Assembly: GCF_000427465.1 (NCBI RefSeq)
Contig: NZ_ATYB01000008.1
Location: 1,054,001-1,118,000 of the forward strand
DNA from: Sinorhizobium arboris LMG 14919
Lineage (GTDB): Bacteria; Pseudomonadota; Alphaproteobacteria; Rhizobiales; Rhizobiaceae
Reading direction: 5' to 3'
Length of the DNA stretch: 64,000 bases
Below are positions 9,851 through 18,039 of this stretch, one piece after another; position 1 is the stretch's first letter, and each line of letters opens with the position of its first letter. The notes beneath the pieces were generated by a model. It was given only the letters and a program-made list of their open reading frames with translations. It had not been told where the DNA came from and did no database searches. The position numbers were made by a program, and so were the translations under genes.

Positions 9851-9894
9851 AGTGATGCCACAATAAAAATCCCGTGTCCATAGTGACACCACAA
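9851..9894. promoter_or_regulatory. Candidate operator in the RpiR/ABC divergent promoter
   Basis: Two direct copies of AGTGAYRCCACAA lie at 9851-9863 and 9882-9894, 31 bases apart (about three helical turns). The second overlaps an inverted repeat GTGTC-N6-GACAC (9874-9889). They sit between the divergent starts at 9808 and 9949, where the RpiR-type regulator would be expected to bind. This is a pattern observation only. Confidence 0.45.
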
Positions 9895-9948
9895 CATACC
9901 CATGCTAACAGCAGGTCTTAGGACAGCTTCAGCTTGCAGAGAGACGCC

Positions 9949-10803
9949 ATGACTGTTGACCTGCGTGGTCCCTCCGTTCCAGCCAGCAGCCGGCTGCGCA
10001 GCGTTTTGCCGAAATTGTCGGACTCCGAACGGCGTGTCGCACTGTGGATGCTGAAAAACGTCGACCTCACGATCCGGCAATCCATGTCGGCGATCGCGCA
10101 GGCAACGGATGTCAGCGACACGACTGTGTTGAGGATGTGCCGCACGGCCGGCTTCGAAGGCTTTACCGACCTGAAGCTGGCTTTGGCGCAGGAGCCTCGC
10201 GAAACGACCGGGGATATCTCGGGCGAGCCGGAGGCGAGCGATCTGCAGGCCGCGGGCCGGCTGTTTCGCGCGATGACACAGGCGCTCAACGACACGCTCG
10301 GCGTTCTCGACGAAGCGACCTTCGCCAGGGCGCTGGATCTGATCGCCAATGCAAAGCACATCCTGGTCGGAGGCGTCGGCGGTTCGGGCATCGTCGCGCA
10401 GGCATTCTATCAGCGCTGCATCCGGCTCGGCCTTCGTTGCGACGCGCCGGTCGATTCACAATTGCAGATCATGCATGCCGCGCTCACCGGCCCGGGCGAT
10501 CTGGTGGTCGCGATCTCCTATTCGGGGATCACAAGCGATCCGGTTCTCGTGCTTCAGGAAGCGAAAGCGCGCGGCGCCTCCGCGCTCTGTATCACCGGCA
10601 ACAGCAGTTCGCCGCTGGCGCGCCTGGCGGACGTCGTGCTTGTCAGCGTTTCCCACGAACAGGGCAGCGAACCGATGGCGGCGCAGATCGCACAGATGAC
10701 CCTGATAGACGCCCTCTATGCGGCACTCGTCTCGCGCAATGCCGAGCGCGCCCAACTCACCGAGGAACGCATGGTCAACGCAATCCTTCCGAAGTCAATC
10801 TAA
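9949..10803 (+). CDS. RpiR-family transcriptional regulator (HTH + SIS)
   Basis: 284-aa regulator with an N-terminal RpiR helix-turn-helix (about residues 15-85; SMSAIAQATDVSDTTVLRMCR) and a C-terminal SIS sugar-phosphate-binding domain (about 125-265; GGVGGSG and SYSGIT motifs). It probably senses the phosphorylated product of the divergent ABC/PfkB operon and controls it. An alternative TTG start lies five codons upstream; the ATG was preferred. The TrpF-like gene follows after 19 bases. Confidence 0.92.
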   Translation: MTVDLRGPSVPASSRLRSVLPKLSDSERRVALWMLKNVDLTIRQSMSAIAQATDVSDTTVLRMCRTAGFEGFTDLKLALAQEPRETTGDISGEPEASDLQAAGRLFRAMTQALNDTLGVLDEATFARALDLIANAKHILVGGVGGSGIVAQAFYQRCIRLGLRCDAPVDSQLQIMHAALTGPGDLVVAISYSGITSDPVLVLQEAKARGASALCITGNSSSPLARLADVVLVSVSHEQGSEPMAAQIAQMTLIDALYAALVSRNAERAQLTEERMVNAILPKSI

Positions 10804-10822
10804 TCTCGAAACGGATATCGCC

Positions 10823-11500
10823 TTGAAAATTCAGATCTATACGATGCAAACAGCGGCGGAGGCGGTTGCTGCTGCAGCCGCCGGGGTGGACTATCTCGGT
10901 GTCACGCCATCAAATCGCGGGCTACCGGGGGAGATCAGCTTCGCTGCGGCGCGCGAGATCGTCGACGCCCTCGAAGGCAAGGCACAGCGGGTGGCCCTGT
11001 CGGTGGAAAGCGACCTCGATGACATCGCCGCGATGGTCGAGGCGGTTCGTCCCGATGTCCTGCACCTGTGCGGCGATATCGCACTGGTGACACCCGAAAA
11101 GGTCGAAGTGTTGCGGGCCCGACTGCTCGCAAGACATCCCGCCTTGCGGATCCTGCAGGCAATTCCGATGACCGGTCCCGAGGCGCTTGATCATGCCGCC
11201 GCGTTCGAGCCCTTCGCCGACATGTTCATCCTGGACTCAGTTGCCGCGCATATAGGCGGCATCGGCGCTGCGGGAGTGACGCACGACTGGTCGCTCAGCC
11301 GCGAAGTCGTCGCCAGGAGCAGGCTCCCCGTCATTCTCGCGGGTGGTCTCAAGCCGGAGAACGTCAAGGCGGCCATCGAAGCCGTCCGCCCCTGGGCGGT
11401 CGATTCCCTCACCCACACGAACCAGCCGCTTCCCGGAGGCGGCTTTCGCAAGGATATCGACAAGATCGCGGCTTTCGTGGAGGCTGCAAGAGCGGCCTGA
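10823..11500 (+). CDS. TrpF-like (phosphoribosylanthranilate isomerase superfamily) protein
   Basis: 225-aa TIM barrel that aligns end to end with TrpF. The N-terminal KIQIYTMQTAAEA matches K-I-C-G-I-T-N-x-E-D-A, then come FILDSVAAHIGG with HDWSL, LAGGLKPENV, and a C-terminal AVDS-type phosphate loop. The start is the TTG that gives the family N-terminus. The catalytic Asp (ILDS) is kept, but the catalytic Cys near residue 5 is Tyr, so true TrpF activity is unlikely. It is genetically linked to RpiR and the PfkB/PLP/ABC operon, not to trp genes. A role in an Amadori-type isomerisation of a phosphosugar amine is possible but speculative. Confidence 0.82.
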   Translation: MKIQIYTMQTAAEAVAAAAAGVDYLGVTPSNRGLPGEISFAAAREIVDALEGKAQRVALSVESDLDDIAAMVEAVRPDVLHLCGDIALVTPEKVEVLRARLLARHPALRILQAIPMTGPEALDHAAAFEPFADMFILDSVAAHIGGIGAAGVTHDWSLSREVVARSRLPVILAGGLKPENVKAAIEAVRPWAVDSLTHTNQPLPGGGFRKDIDKIAAFVEAARAA

Positions 11501-11653
11501 GCCCCACCTTCATAAAGAACAGATCCGTGATCATCCGGTCGCATCGGTTCGCCGTTGCTCTTGAAGAGCTCGGCGCATCGACTAGATCATAGATGTTGTC
11601 CACCCTGAGGCTGACAACGCTTCATGACATCCCGATCCGAAGGAGCGTCGTTC

Positions 11654-12754
11654 ATGAAGATAGCCCAGATCGCACCGCTGTTCGAACGTGTCCCGCCGAA
11701 GCTCTACGGAGGGACCGAGCGCGTCGTTCACCACCTGACGGAGGAGCTCGTCCGGCAGGGCCATGAGGTCACGCTCTTCGCGAGCGGCGACTCGATGACC
11801 TCGGCAAAGCTCATCCCCTGCTCGGACATGGCGCTGCGATTGAACCCTGCGGTTCAGGATCCGATCCCCTATCACATGCTGATGCTGGAGGAAGTGCGCC
11901 GGCAGGCGAGTGGCTTCGACATACTGCATTTCCACGTCGATCTTCTGCATTTTCCGCTTGTCCGCGGCCTCGCCGGCAAGACGGTGACGACGCTGCACGG
12001 CCGCCTCGATCTGCCCGACCTTCAACCCTTCTACGCCGCCTTCCCGGATGTCCCCCTGGTTTCGATTTCCGACGACCAGCGAAAGCCGATGCCGCCGGTC
12101 AGCTGGGTCGCCACGGTGCATCATGGGCTGGCCCCGGACGTCCTCCCATTCACCAGTCGGCCGAGGGGTGATTATCTCGCCTTTCTCGGCCGCATCTCTC
12201 CCGAAAAACGGCCCGACCGCGCGATCGAAATCGCTGCCCGGGTCGATATGCCGCTGAAAATCGCCGCCAAGGTCGACAAGGCGGACGAGGCCTATTGGTT
12301 CAGCGAGATCGAGCCGCTTGTCCGGCGTTATCCGAATGTCGAGTTTATCGGCGAGATCGACGAATGCCAGAAGGCCGAATTCCTCGGACATGCACGCGCC
12401 CTCCTCTTCCCGATCGACTGGCCCGAACCATTCGGACTGGTGATGATCGAGGCGATGGCCTGCGGCACGCCGGTGATCGCCTTCCGCTGCGGCGCGGTGC
12501 CGGAGGTCATCGACCACGGCGTATCGGGCTTCATCGTCGACAGCATGGAGGAGGCCGTGAAAGCGGTCCGCAATCTCGACCGGCTGGATCGACACACGGT
12601 CCGTGCGACCTTCGACAGGCGCTTCACTGCCCGGCGCATGGCGGATGATTATCTGGACATCTATCGCGCCCTGGCGAGCTGCGGTCAAAGGGTCATGCCG
12701 ATCCACGCGAGCAACGAAAGCGGTGCCGGCCCTGGATTCACCAGGGTCGCCTGA
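11654..12754 (+). CDS. Glycosyltransferase family 4-like
   Basis: 366-aa GT-B glycosyltransferase. The N-terminal domain has PPKLYGGTERVVHHL, the loop near the acceptor site. The C-terminal donor domain has FLGRISPEKRPD and the E-x7-E motif in PEPFGLVMIEAMACG (about residues 260-275). The start is the ATG eight bases after AAGGAG; the longer frame lacks an RBS. An amylo-alpha-1,6-glucosidase follows 127 bases later, which suggests shared glucan or glucosyl metabolism. Donor and acceptor are unknown. Confidence 0.88.
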   Translation: MKIAQIAPLFERVPPKLYGGTERVVHHLTEELVRQGHEVTLFASGDSMTSAKLIPCSDMALRLNPAVQDPIPYHMLMLEEVRRQASGFDILHFHVDLLHFPLVRGLAGKTVTTLHGRLDLPDLQPFYAAFPDVPLVSISDDQRKPMPPVSWVATVHHGLAPDVLPFTSRPRGDYLAFLGRISPEKRPDRAIEIAARVDMPLKIAAKVDKADEAYWFSEIEPLVRRYPNVEFIGEIDECQKAEFLGHARALLFPIDWPEPFGLVMIEAMACGTPVIAFRCGAVPEVIDHGVSGFIVDSMEEAVKAVRNLDRLDRHTVRATFDRRFTARRMADDYLDIYRALASCGQRVMPIHASNESGAGPGFTRVA

Positions 12755-12768
12755 TACCGGATCACGAC

Positions 12769-12790
12769 GCGTTCGGATCGCCCCGAACGC
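12769..12790. repeat. Intergenic hairpin GCGTTCGG-N6-CCGAACGC
   Basis: A perfect 8-bp stem lies between the glycosyltransferase stop and the glucosidase start. It has no U-tract. It may end or slow transcription, or be one of the short rhizobial intergenic palindromes. Confidence 0.4.
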
Positions 12791-12881
12791 TTCGCGAGTT
12801 ACTGAGGGAGCGAGAGCGGGATGCGGCCGACAGGCCGCCCGCATTTTCCGCACCCGCTCCGATGCAACGGAGACCGATCCT

Positions 12882-15086
12882 ATGGGAACCAATCTCTCCG
12901 GGGGGCCGGCCCAAGCCGGTCTCGACGCAACATCTGCGGACGACCTGGGGCCTGCAGCGGTCTCGCGCTATGAGCGCAGCTCCAGGTCCTTGAAGCACGG
13001 CGACACTTTCGCCGTGTTCGACCACAACGGCGATGCGTTCTCCTCTCCTTCCAACCCGGAGGGGATCTTCCATCGCGACACCCGCCACCTCTCTCAATTC
13101 GTGCTGACATTGAACGGCGCCCGGACGCTCCTGCTGAGTTCCACGCTCAGGGACGATAACGCGACACTCGACTGCGATCTCACCAATCCGGCTCTCGTGC
13201 TCAATGCCGCTGGCGAGGTCTTGAAGCATGACCTCATTCATGTGCGGCGTACCCGGTTCCTCTGGCAGGAGGCATGCTACGAACGCCTGGTGCTGCGCAA
13301 CTTCGACGAAGTGCCCAGAAGACTGCAGGTCGAATTGTCCTTCGCCGCCGACTTCGCCGACCTCTTCGAGGTGCGCGGCACCCCCAGGCGGCGCCGCGGC
13401 ACCCATCATAGCGCGCAGGTCGGCACCGGTCAGGTCGTCCTGGCCTATGACGGCCTCGACGGCCAGACCCGCAATACGACGCTCCGCTTCGACCCGGAGC
13501 CGCAGAGGCTCACCGGACAGGAGGCGAGCTTTGTCGTCGAGCTCGCACCGCATCAGGCCCAATCGATCTTCATCGAAATCGTCTGCAACAGTCTCGATGG
13601 CAATCCACACCCTCCGGCCTTCACCTTCTTTCTGGCGTTGCGGGATGCCAGGAGGGCGCTGCGCTATTCCGCCTCGCGCGCCGCCGCGGTCGTGACCTCC
13701 AATGCCGTGTTCAACGAGGCCGTGAGGCGCAGCGTCACCGACCTCTACATGCTACTCACCGAGACACCAGAAGGTCCCTATCCTTACGCCGGCATCCCCT
13801 GGTTCAGCACCGTCTTCGGCCGCGACGCGCTCATCACCGCGCTCGAGACCCTGTGGTTGGACCCGGAGATCGCGAAAGGCGTGCTCAGGCATCTCGCCGC
13901 CAATCAGGCGACCGACTTCGATCCCGCCGCCGATGCGGAGCCGGGCAAGATCCTGCATGAAATGCGCTATGGCGAAATGGCGGAACTCGGTGAGGTACCC
14001 TTCCGACGCTATTACGGCAGCATCGATTCGACCCCCCTCTTCATCATGCTCGCCGGCGCTTATCTCGACCGCACCGGCGACCTCGATACCGTGCGAAGCA
14101 TCTGGCCGAGCGTGGTGGCGGCGCTTGACTGGATAGATCGTTTCGGCGACCGCGACGGCGACGGCTTCGTCGAATATGGAAGCCGCACCGCCAAGGGTCT
14201 GGTGAATCAGTGCTGGAAAGACAGCCACGACTCGATCTTTCATGCCGATGGAAGACTGGCCAAGGGGCCGATTGCGTCCGCCGAAGTACAGGCCTATGTC
14301 TTCGGCGCCTGGCAGGCGGCCGCCCGGCTGTCGCGCAAGCTCGGCCATGCCGAGGATTCGCTGAAGCTCGAACGGCGGGCCGAGGACCTGCGCCTCCGGT
14401 TCGACACGGCCTTCTTCGACGAGGAGCTCGGGACCTATGCGCTGGCTCTCGACGGGGACAAGAATCCCTGCCGTGTCCGTTCCTCGAATGCAGGTCATGC
14501 GCTCTTCACCGGCATCGCCCTGCCGGAGCGCGCCGGAAGAGTGGTGTCGACGCTGATGGCGCAGTCCTCGTTTTGCGGCTGGGGCGTGCGCACGATCGCC
14601 GCCTCGGAGGCGCGCTACAATCCGATGAGTTACCACAACGGCTCCGTCTGGCCGCACGACAATGCGCTGATCGCAGCAGGTTTCGTGCGCTACGGCTTTC
14701 AAGGCGAGGCGGCCAGCATCTTCGAAGGGCTGTTCTCGGCCTCCACCTATATCGACCTCAGGCGCCTTCCGGAGCTCTTCTGCGGCTTCGCGCGCCAGCG
14801 CGCCCGCGGCCCGACCTTCTATCCGGTTTCCTGCGTGCCCCAAGCCTGGGCGGCGGCGGCCCCTCTGTATCTGCTCCAATCGATGATCGGCCTCGGCTTC
14901 GATGCCGGAAGAATGCATGTCACATTGAACGAGCCGACGCTCCCGCCCTTCCTCGACGAGGTCGTGCTGAAGCGGCTGCGGGTCGGACCGGGGCTCGTCG
15001 ACATAGCGCTGCGGCGATCGAGATCCCAGGTCGTCGTGGACGTCCTGGAGCGGAGAGGCGTCGTGAAAGTGCTGACGACGCACTGA
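12882..15086 (+). CDS. Amylo-alpha-1,6-glucosidase / glycogen-debranching-like protein
   Basis: 734-aa protein with an N-terminal beta-rich GDE_N-type domain (about residues 25-240; GDAFSSPSNPEGIFHRDTRHLS) and a C-terminal (alpha/alpha)6 GH-type domain (about 290-700; AGIPWFSTVFGRDALIT, NQCWKDSHDSIFHADG, YHNGSVWPHDNALIA). This is the arrangement of the bacterial debranching-enzyme family that is also associated with stress loci. The ATG follows an ACGGAG site. No signal peptide is visible, so it is probably cytoplasmic, acting on alpha-glucans or alpha-glucosides, possibly with the upstream glycosyltransferase. Confidence 0.88.
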   Translation: MGTNLSGGPAQAGLDATSADDLGPAAVSRYERSSRSLKHGDTFAVFDHNGDAFSSPSNPEGIFHRDTRHLSQFVLTLNGARTLLLSSTLRDDNATLDCDLTNPALVLNAAGEVLKHDLIHVRRTRFLWQEACYERLVLRNFDEVPRRLQVELSFAADFADLFEVRGTPRRRRGTHHSAQVGTGQVVLAYDGLDGQTRNTTLRFDPEPQRLTGQEASFVVELAPHQAQSIFIEIVCNSLDGNPHPPAFTFFLALRDARRALRYSASRAAAVVTSNAVFNEAVRRSVTDLYMLLTETPEGPYPYAGIPWFSTVFGRDALITALETLWLDPEIAKGVLRHLAANQATDFDPAADAEPGKILHEMRYGEMAELGEVPFRRYYGSIDSTPLFIMLAGAYLDRTGDLDTVRSIWPSVVAALDWIDRFGDRDGDGFVEYGSRTAKGLVNQCWKDSHDSIFHADGRLAKGPIASAEVQAYVFGAWQAAARLSRKLGHAEDSLKLERRAEDLRLRFDTAFFDEELGTYALALDGDKNPCRVRSSNAGHALFTGIALPERAGRVVSTLMAQSSFCGWGVRTIAASEARYNPMSYHNGSVWPHDNALIAAGFVRYGFQGEAASIFEGLFSASTYIDLRRLPELFCGFARQRARGPTFYPVSCVPQAWAAAAPLYLLQSMIGLGFDAGRMHVTLNEPTLPPFLDEVVLKRLRVGPGLVDIALRRSRSQVVVDVLERRGVVKVLTTH

Positions 15087-15107
15087 GACTTCGAAATTAT
15101 CCAAGCC

Positions 15108-15134
15108 GACCATCGTCCGGGTATCCCGATGGTC
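15108..15134 (+). terminator. Hairpin after the glucosidase gene
   Basis: GACCATCG and CGATGGTC form a perfect 8-bp stem 22 bases after the stop codon. No clear U-run follows, so termination is only suggested. Confidence 0.4.
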
Positions 15135-15250
15135 GATCTGTACTAGCAGGCCAATGAAGGTTGCGACTTCGTCTTTCTCGAAACCGCCTTCGGAACAGCC
15201 GTGGGCGAGCCCGACATTTTCTGATTTCACGAACTTCCCAGGGAGGAAAA

Positions 15251-15976
15251 ATGACCGCCTATGTTCTGTCCGACGAGACACGCAGGAAATTCGAAGGGGT
15301 AAGCTGCGCCACCTTGTGCACCGCCCTCTTCAAGCGCGGCCTGCGCAACCAGTTCATCCAGGACGTTCATCCGGTCTCGCCGAAGGCGAAGAACATGGTC
15401 GGACAGGCCTTTACCCTTCGATACATCCCGGCGCGAGAAGACCTGAACCAGCTTTCCGTCTTTCAAAATCCCGAACACCCGCAGCGCACGGCCGTGGAGA
15501 AGTGCCCACCCGGTTTCGTCATGGTGATGGATAGCCGGAAGGACCCGCGGGCGGCTTCGGCAGGCTCGATCCTGGTTTCGCGTCTGATGGTGCGCGGCGT
15601 CGCCGGCGTCGTCACCGACGGCGGTTTCCGGGACAGCCCGGAAATCGGCGAGCTCGACATCCCCGCCTATCACAGCCGTCCTTCCGCGCCGACGAACCTG
15701 ACGCTGCACCAGGCGCTCGACATCAACGTTCCGATCGGCTGCGGCGACGTCGCCGTCTGGCCGGGAGACGTTGTCGTCGGGGATCGCGAAGGCGTGGTCA
15801 TCGTCCCCGCGCATCTCGCCGACGAGATCGCCGCCGAAGCCGTCGAGATGACGGCCTTTGAAGACTTCGTCACCGAGGAAGTCCTGAAGGGCCGCTCCAT
15901 CATCGGCCTCTATCCCGCGACCAAGGATGAGACGAAGACGGAATTTGCGGCCTGGCGCCGGACCAAGGGACGCTAG
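15251..15976 (+). CDS. RraA-family / HMG-aldolase-like protein
   Basis: 241-aa protein of the RraA-like superfamily, which includes 4-hydroxy-4-methyl-2-oxoglutarate aldolases and RNase E regulators. The G-x18-R-D-type core is visible as RGVAGVVTDGGFRDSPEI (about residues 115-132), and the later GDVVVGDREGVVIVP is also typical. The start is the ATG right after GGGAGGAAAA. With adjacent DapA-like and GntR genes, a sugar-acid or keto-acid lyase role is more likely than RNase regulation. The substrate is unknown. Confidence 0.85.
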   Translation: MTAYVLSDETRRKFEGVSCATLCTALFKRGLRNQFIQDVHPVSPKAKNMVGQAFTLRYIPAREDLNQLSVFQNPEHPQRTAVEKCPPGFVMVMDSRKDPRAASAGSILVSRLMVRGVAGVVTDGGFRDSPEIGELDIPAYHSRPSAPTNLTLHQALDINVPIGCGDVAVWPGDVVVGDREGVVIVPAHLADEIAAEAVEMTAFEDFVTEEVLKGRSIIGLYPATKDETKTEFAAWRRTKGR

Positions 15977-15978
15977 GC

Positions 15979-16170
15979 ATGGCGATGCTCCGGGACATAG
16001 CCATTCTTCAGGCCGCCGAACTGCCGGAAAAGACCTATCTGGAACTGTAGGAACCTTCAATACCGGCCAGCTGCCGAAGGATGCCTCGGCGATCGGGCAG
16101 CTTCTTTCCGAATACGGAGCGCGGATTCGCGGCATCGCCGTCAGGCACGCGCATATCGATGCGGCCACAC
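15979..16170 (+). pseudogene. Possible frameshifted gene remnant
   Basis: An ATG two bases after the RraA-like stop opens a protein-like frame (MAMLRDIAILQAAELPEKTY) that stops at about 16050. A shift of one base then gives a further protein-like stretch (FNTGQLPKDASAIGQLLSEY, then GARIRGIAVRHAHIDAA) that runs into the 3' end of the opposite-strand gene. Together they look like one short C-terminal domain broken by a frameshift. I do not recognise the family, and chance is possible. Confidence 0.3.
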
Positions 16171-16182
16171 GAAACTGTCAAC

Positions 16183-17139
16183 TCAGGCCGAAGCGCTCGC
16201 GGGCACCTTCCCCGACCGGCTCAGGCACGCCGCTTCCGCCGCCTTCAAGGCCTCCACCGCAATGCCGACAGGGCCAAGCTTCGCAGCGCTCAGATTGGAG
16301 ATCATGGGCATCAACGGGCCCGTATCCGCGATCCCTGCCAGCCGCATGCCGTCATGGAGCACCTGCAGGCCTCCAAGGTCGGCGCGAACTCTCTCGAATT
16401 CCAGGAAGGGCTGGCTGAGTCCCAATGCCTCGACGCCGCGCCCGGCCTTGTAGAGCTTGAGGAGCTCCATCGCGGCCGAAGGGGCGATGCAGACCGCGCC
16501 CGAAGTATAGGTCGTCAATGCGCGGCGGCCGAGGTGATCGTGGATCGGCGTTTCGCCCATGCCGCTGGCCAATCGGTCTTTTCCGATCGCCGCTGTCACG
16601 GCGTCGAGATAGGCATCCTGCGCCGGGTCAGCACGCTCCACCGCATATTTGACGAAATCGACGGCGCCTTCCGAAACCAGGCGGGCAAGCTCGTCCGGAT
16701 CGACATAGTTCTCCCGCTTCAGATAAAGCACAAGGCCGTGACCAAGGACCGCCGCGAGGCGGCGCACGCCATTGGCGACGCCGGCCGGATCTGCCGGAAA
16801 TTGCGTCGGGAGCAGCATCACGTTCTTGAAACCCAGATCGCGGGCGATCGGCGCCTGCGCCAAGGCTTTCCCGAAATCCGGACCGATCGACGTAACGATA
16901 CGCGTCTGCGGCGAGGCGCCCGCGATCACCGCCTCCATGGCCGCGCGATAATCCTCCAGGCCGAAATGATAGAGATTGGCATTTCCGCCGTAGAGAAGGA
17001 TGCGGACCCCGCCTGCCTCGATATGGCGGATGATCGCTGCATTGGCTGCAGAATTCACCGTCAGGTCCGCATTCAGCGCGATGGGTGGGACCGCCACCAC
17101 CGAAGCTGCGTAATCACTGGCATCAAGTCGAGTTTGCAT
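16183..17139 (-). CDS. DapA-family-like TIM-barrel lyase (divergent member)
   Basis: 318-aa protein of the DHDPS/NAL superfamily. The Schiff-base Lys is probably in DFVKYAVERAD (about residue 170) and the region around LYLKRENYVDPDELARL is typical. The usual GTTGE pyruvate-binding motif is replaced by GGNANLYHF, so this is a diverged subfamily. A GntR regulator is transcribed in the same direction just upstream, with a palindrome between them. It probably cleaves a keto-acid in the same pathway as the RraA-like protein; this is inferred from context. Confidence 0.8.
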   Translation of the reverse strand: MQTRLDASDYAASVVAVPPIALNADLTVNSAANAAIIRHIEAGGVRILLYGGNANLYHFGLEDYRAAMEAVIAGASPQTRIVTSIGPDFGKALAQAPIARDLGFKNVMLLPTQFPADPAGVANGVRRLAAVLGHGLVLYLKRENYVDPDELARLVSEGAVDFVKYAVERADPAQDAYLDAVTAAIGKDRLASGMGETPIHDHLGRRALTTYTSGAVCIAPSAAMELLKLYKAGRGVEALGLSQPFLEFERVRADLGGLQVLHDGMRLAGIADTGPLMPMISNLSAAKLGPVGIAVEALKAAEAACLSRSGKVPASASA

Positions 17140-17188
17140 GAAAACCTCCTCCGTAAGTCGGTTTTCATTACAACATGACCACTGATTT

Positions 17189-17203
17189 GTAAATTATATT
17201 TAC
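17189..17203. promoter_or_regulatory. Palindrome GTAAAT-TAT-ATTTAC, candidate operator
   Basis: A perfect 6-bp inverted repeat in an AT-rich pocket between the GntR stop (17207) and the DapA-like start (17139). It is well placed to control the DapA-like gene. Binding by the adjacent FCD-type GntR is an inference. Confidence 0.45.
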
Positions 17204-17206
17204 CTT

Positions 17207-17938
17207 TCAGGAGTCGATTGTTCCGTCCGTCATCCTTCGACGCGCCTTGATGATGTGCGTTTCCATGGCCACCCGTGCCCAAACGGCATCTTTCGTGCGG
17301 ATCGCTTCGACGATCTCGGCATGTTCGGCGACGACGCGGCGGGCGCGCGCCTGCGAACCGGACCGGGTGAGCGCAAGCGAGACATTCATGAAACTGGTCA
17401 GCGAAACCTCCGGCCCCTCCAGCGCCTTCGCAAAAAACTCGTTTCCGGTTCCCTCGCAGACCGCAAGATGGAAGCGTCGGTCGCTCTCGGGGAGGAACGC
17501 CCCGCGGCCGACCTCATGGGCGAAGGTCTCGTGGGCTTCGAGGATGGCGGCAAGCTGCTTTTCCGTGCGCCGCTCCGCCGCCAGTGCTGCCGCCTGACCT
17601 TCCACGTAGAAGCGAAGCTCCTGATAGCGCAGGAAGCGCGAAATGTCCTCCAGATCGGCCAGCTCCGGCAGAGTCTGAGAGGGCCTGCTCAAGACATAGG
17701 TCCCGCTGCCGCGTCTCGCTTCCACGAGCCCATCCACCCTCAGCCGCGCAAGCGCCTCGCGAACGACCGGCCGCGAGACACCGAAGCGTTCGGCGAGTTC
17801 GTTCTCAGTCGGCAGCCTTGCACCCGGCTGAAAGATGCCATTCAATATGTCATGCAGGATGCGTCCATAGACCTGATCGGCATAGCTCGAAGGGCGGGCT
17901 TCGACGGGGCTTTCGAGGATGGGCGACTTCCCGGGCAC
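17207..17938 (-). CDS. GntR-family regulator, FadR/FCD subfamily
   Basis: 243-aa regulator with an N-terminal winged helix (about residues 15-80; LPTENELAERFGVSRPVVREALARLR) and a C-terminal all-helical FCD domain with metal-ligand type residues (RFHLAVCEGTGN, VAEHAEIVEAI). It starts at a GTG preceded by AGGAGGGATCGCC; the longer frame from the upstream ATG has no such site. It is divergent from a second GntR gene and lies upstream of the DapA-like gene it probably controls. Confidence 0.9.
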   Translation of the reverse strand: MPGKSPILESPVEARPSSYADQVYGRILHDILNGIFQPGARLPTENELAERFGVSRPVVREALARLRVDGLVEARRGSGTYVLSRPSQTLPELADLEDISRFLRYQELRFYVEGQAAALAAERRTEKQLAAILEAHETFAHEVGRGAFLPESDRRFHLAVCEGTGNEFFAKALEGPEVSLTSFMNVSLALTRSGSQARARRVVAEHAEIVEAIRTKDAVWARVAMETHIIKARRRMTDGTIDS

Positions 17939-17953
17939 GGCGATCCCTCCTGT

Positions 17954-18003
17954 CCTGCCGGCGGGCCGGCAGGTCCACTTCACACTAACACATTAATGCA
18001 TTA
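17954..18003. promoter_or_regulatory. Two palindromes between divergent GntR genes
   Basis: CCTGCCGGC-GG-GCCGGCAGG (17954-17973) and TAATGCATTA (17994-18003) lie in the 101-base gap between the two GntR starts. They are candidate operators for one or both regulators. There is no experimental support. Confidence 0.4.
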
Positions 18004-18039
18004 TTACAGGAACGGGAACCATCCTGGAGGAGTGGATTT

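Noticed and set aside
15227..16168. Antisense frame over the RraA-like gene
   Set aside because: The RraA-like protein is in a family and has a strong RBS; the antisense frame has neither.
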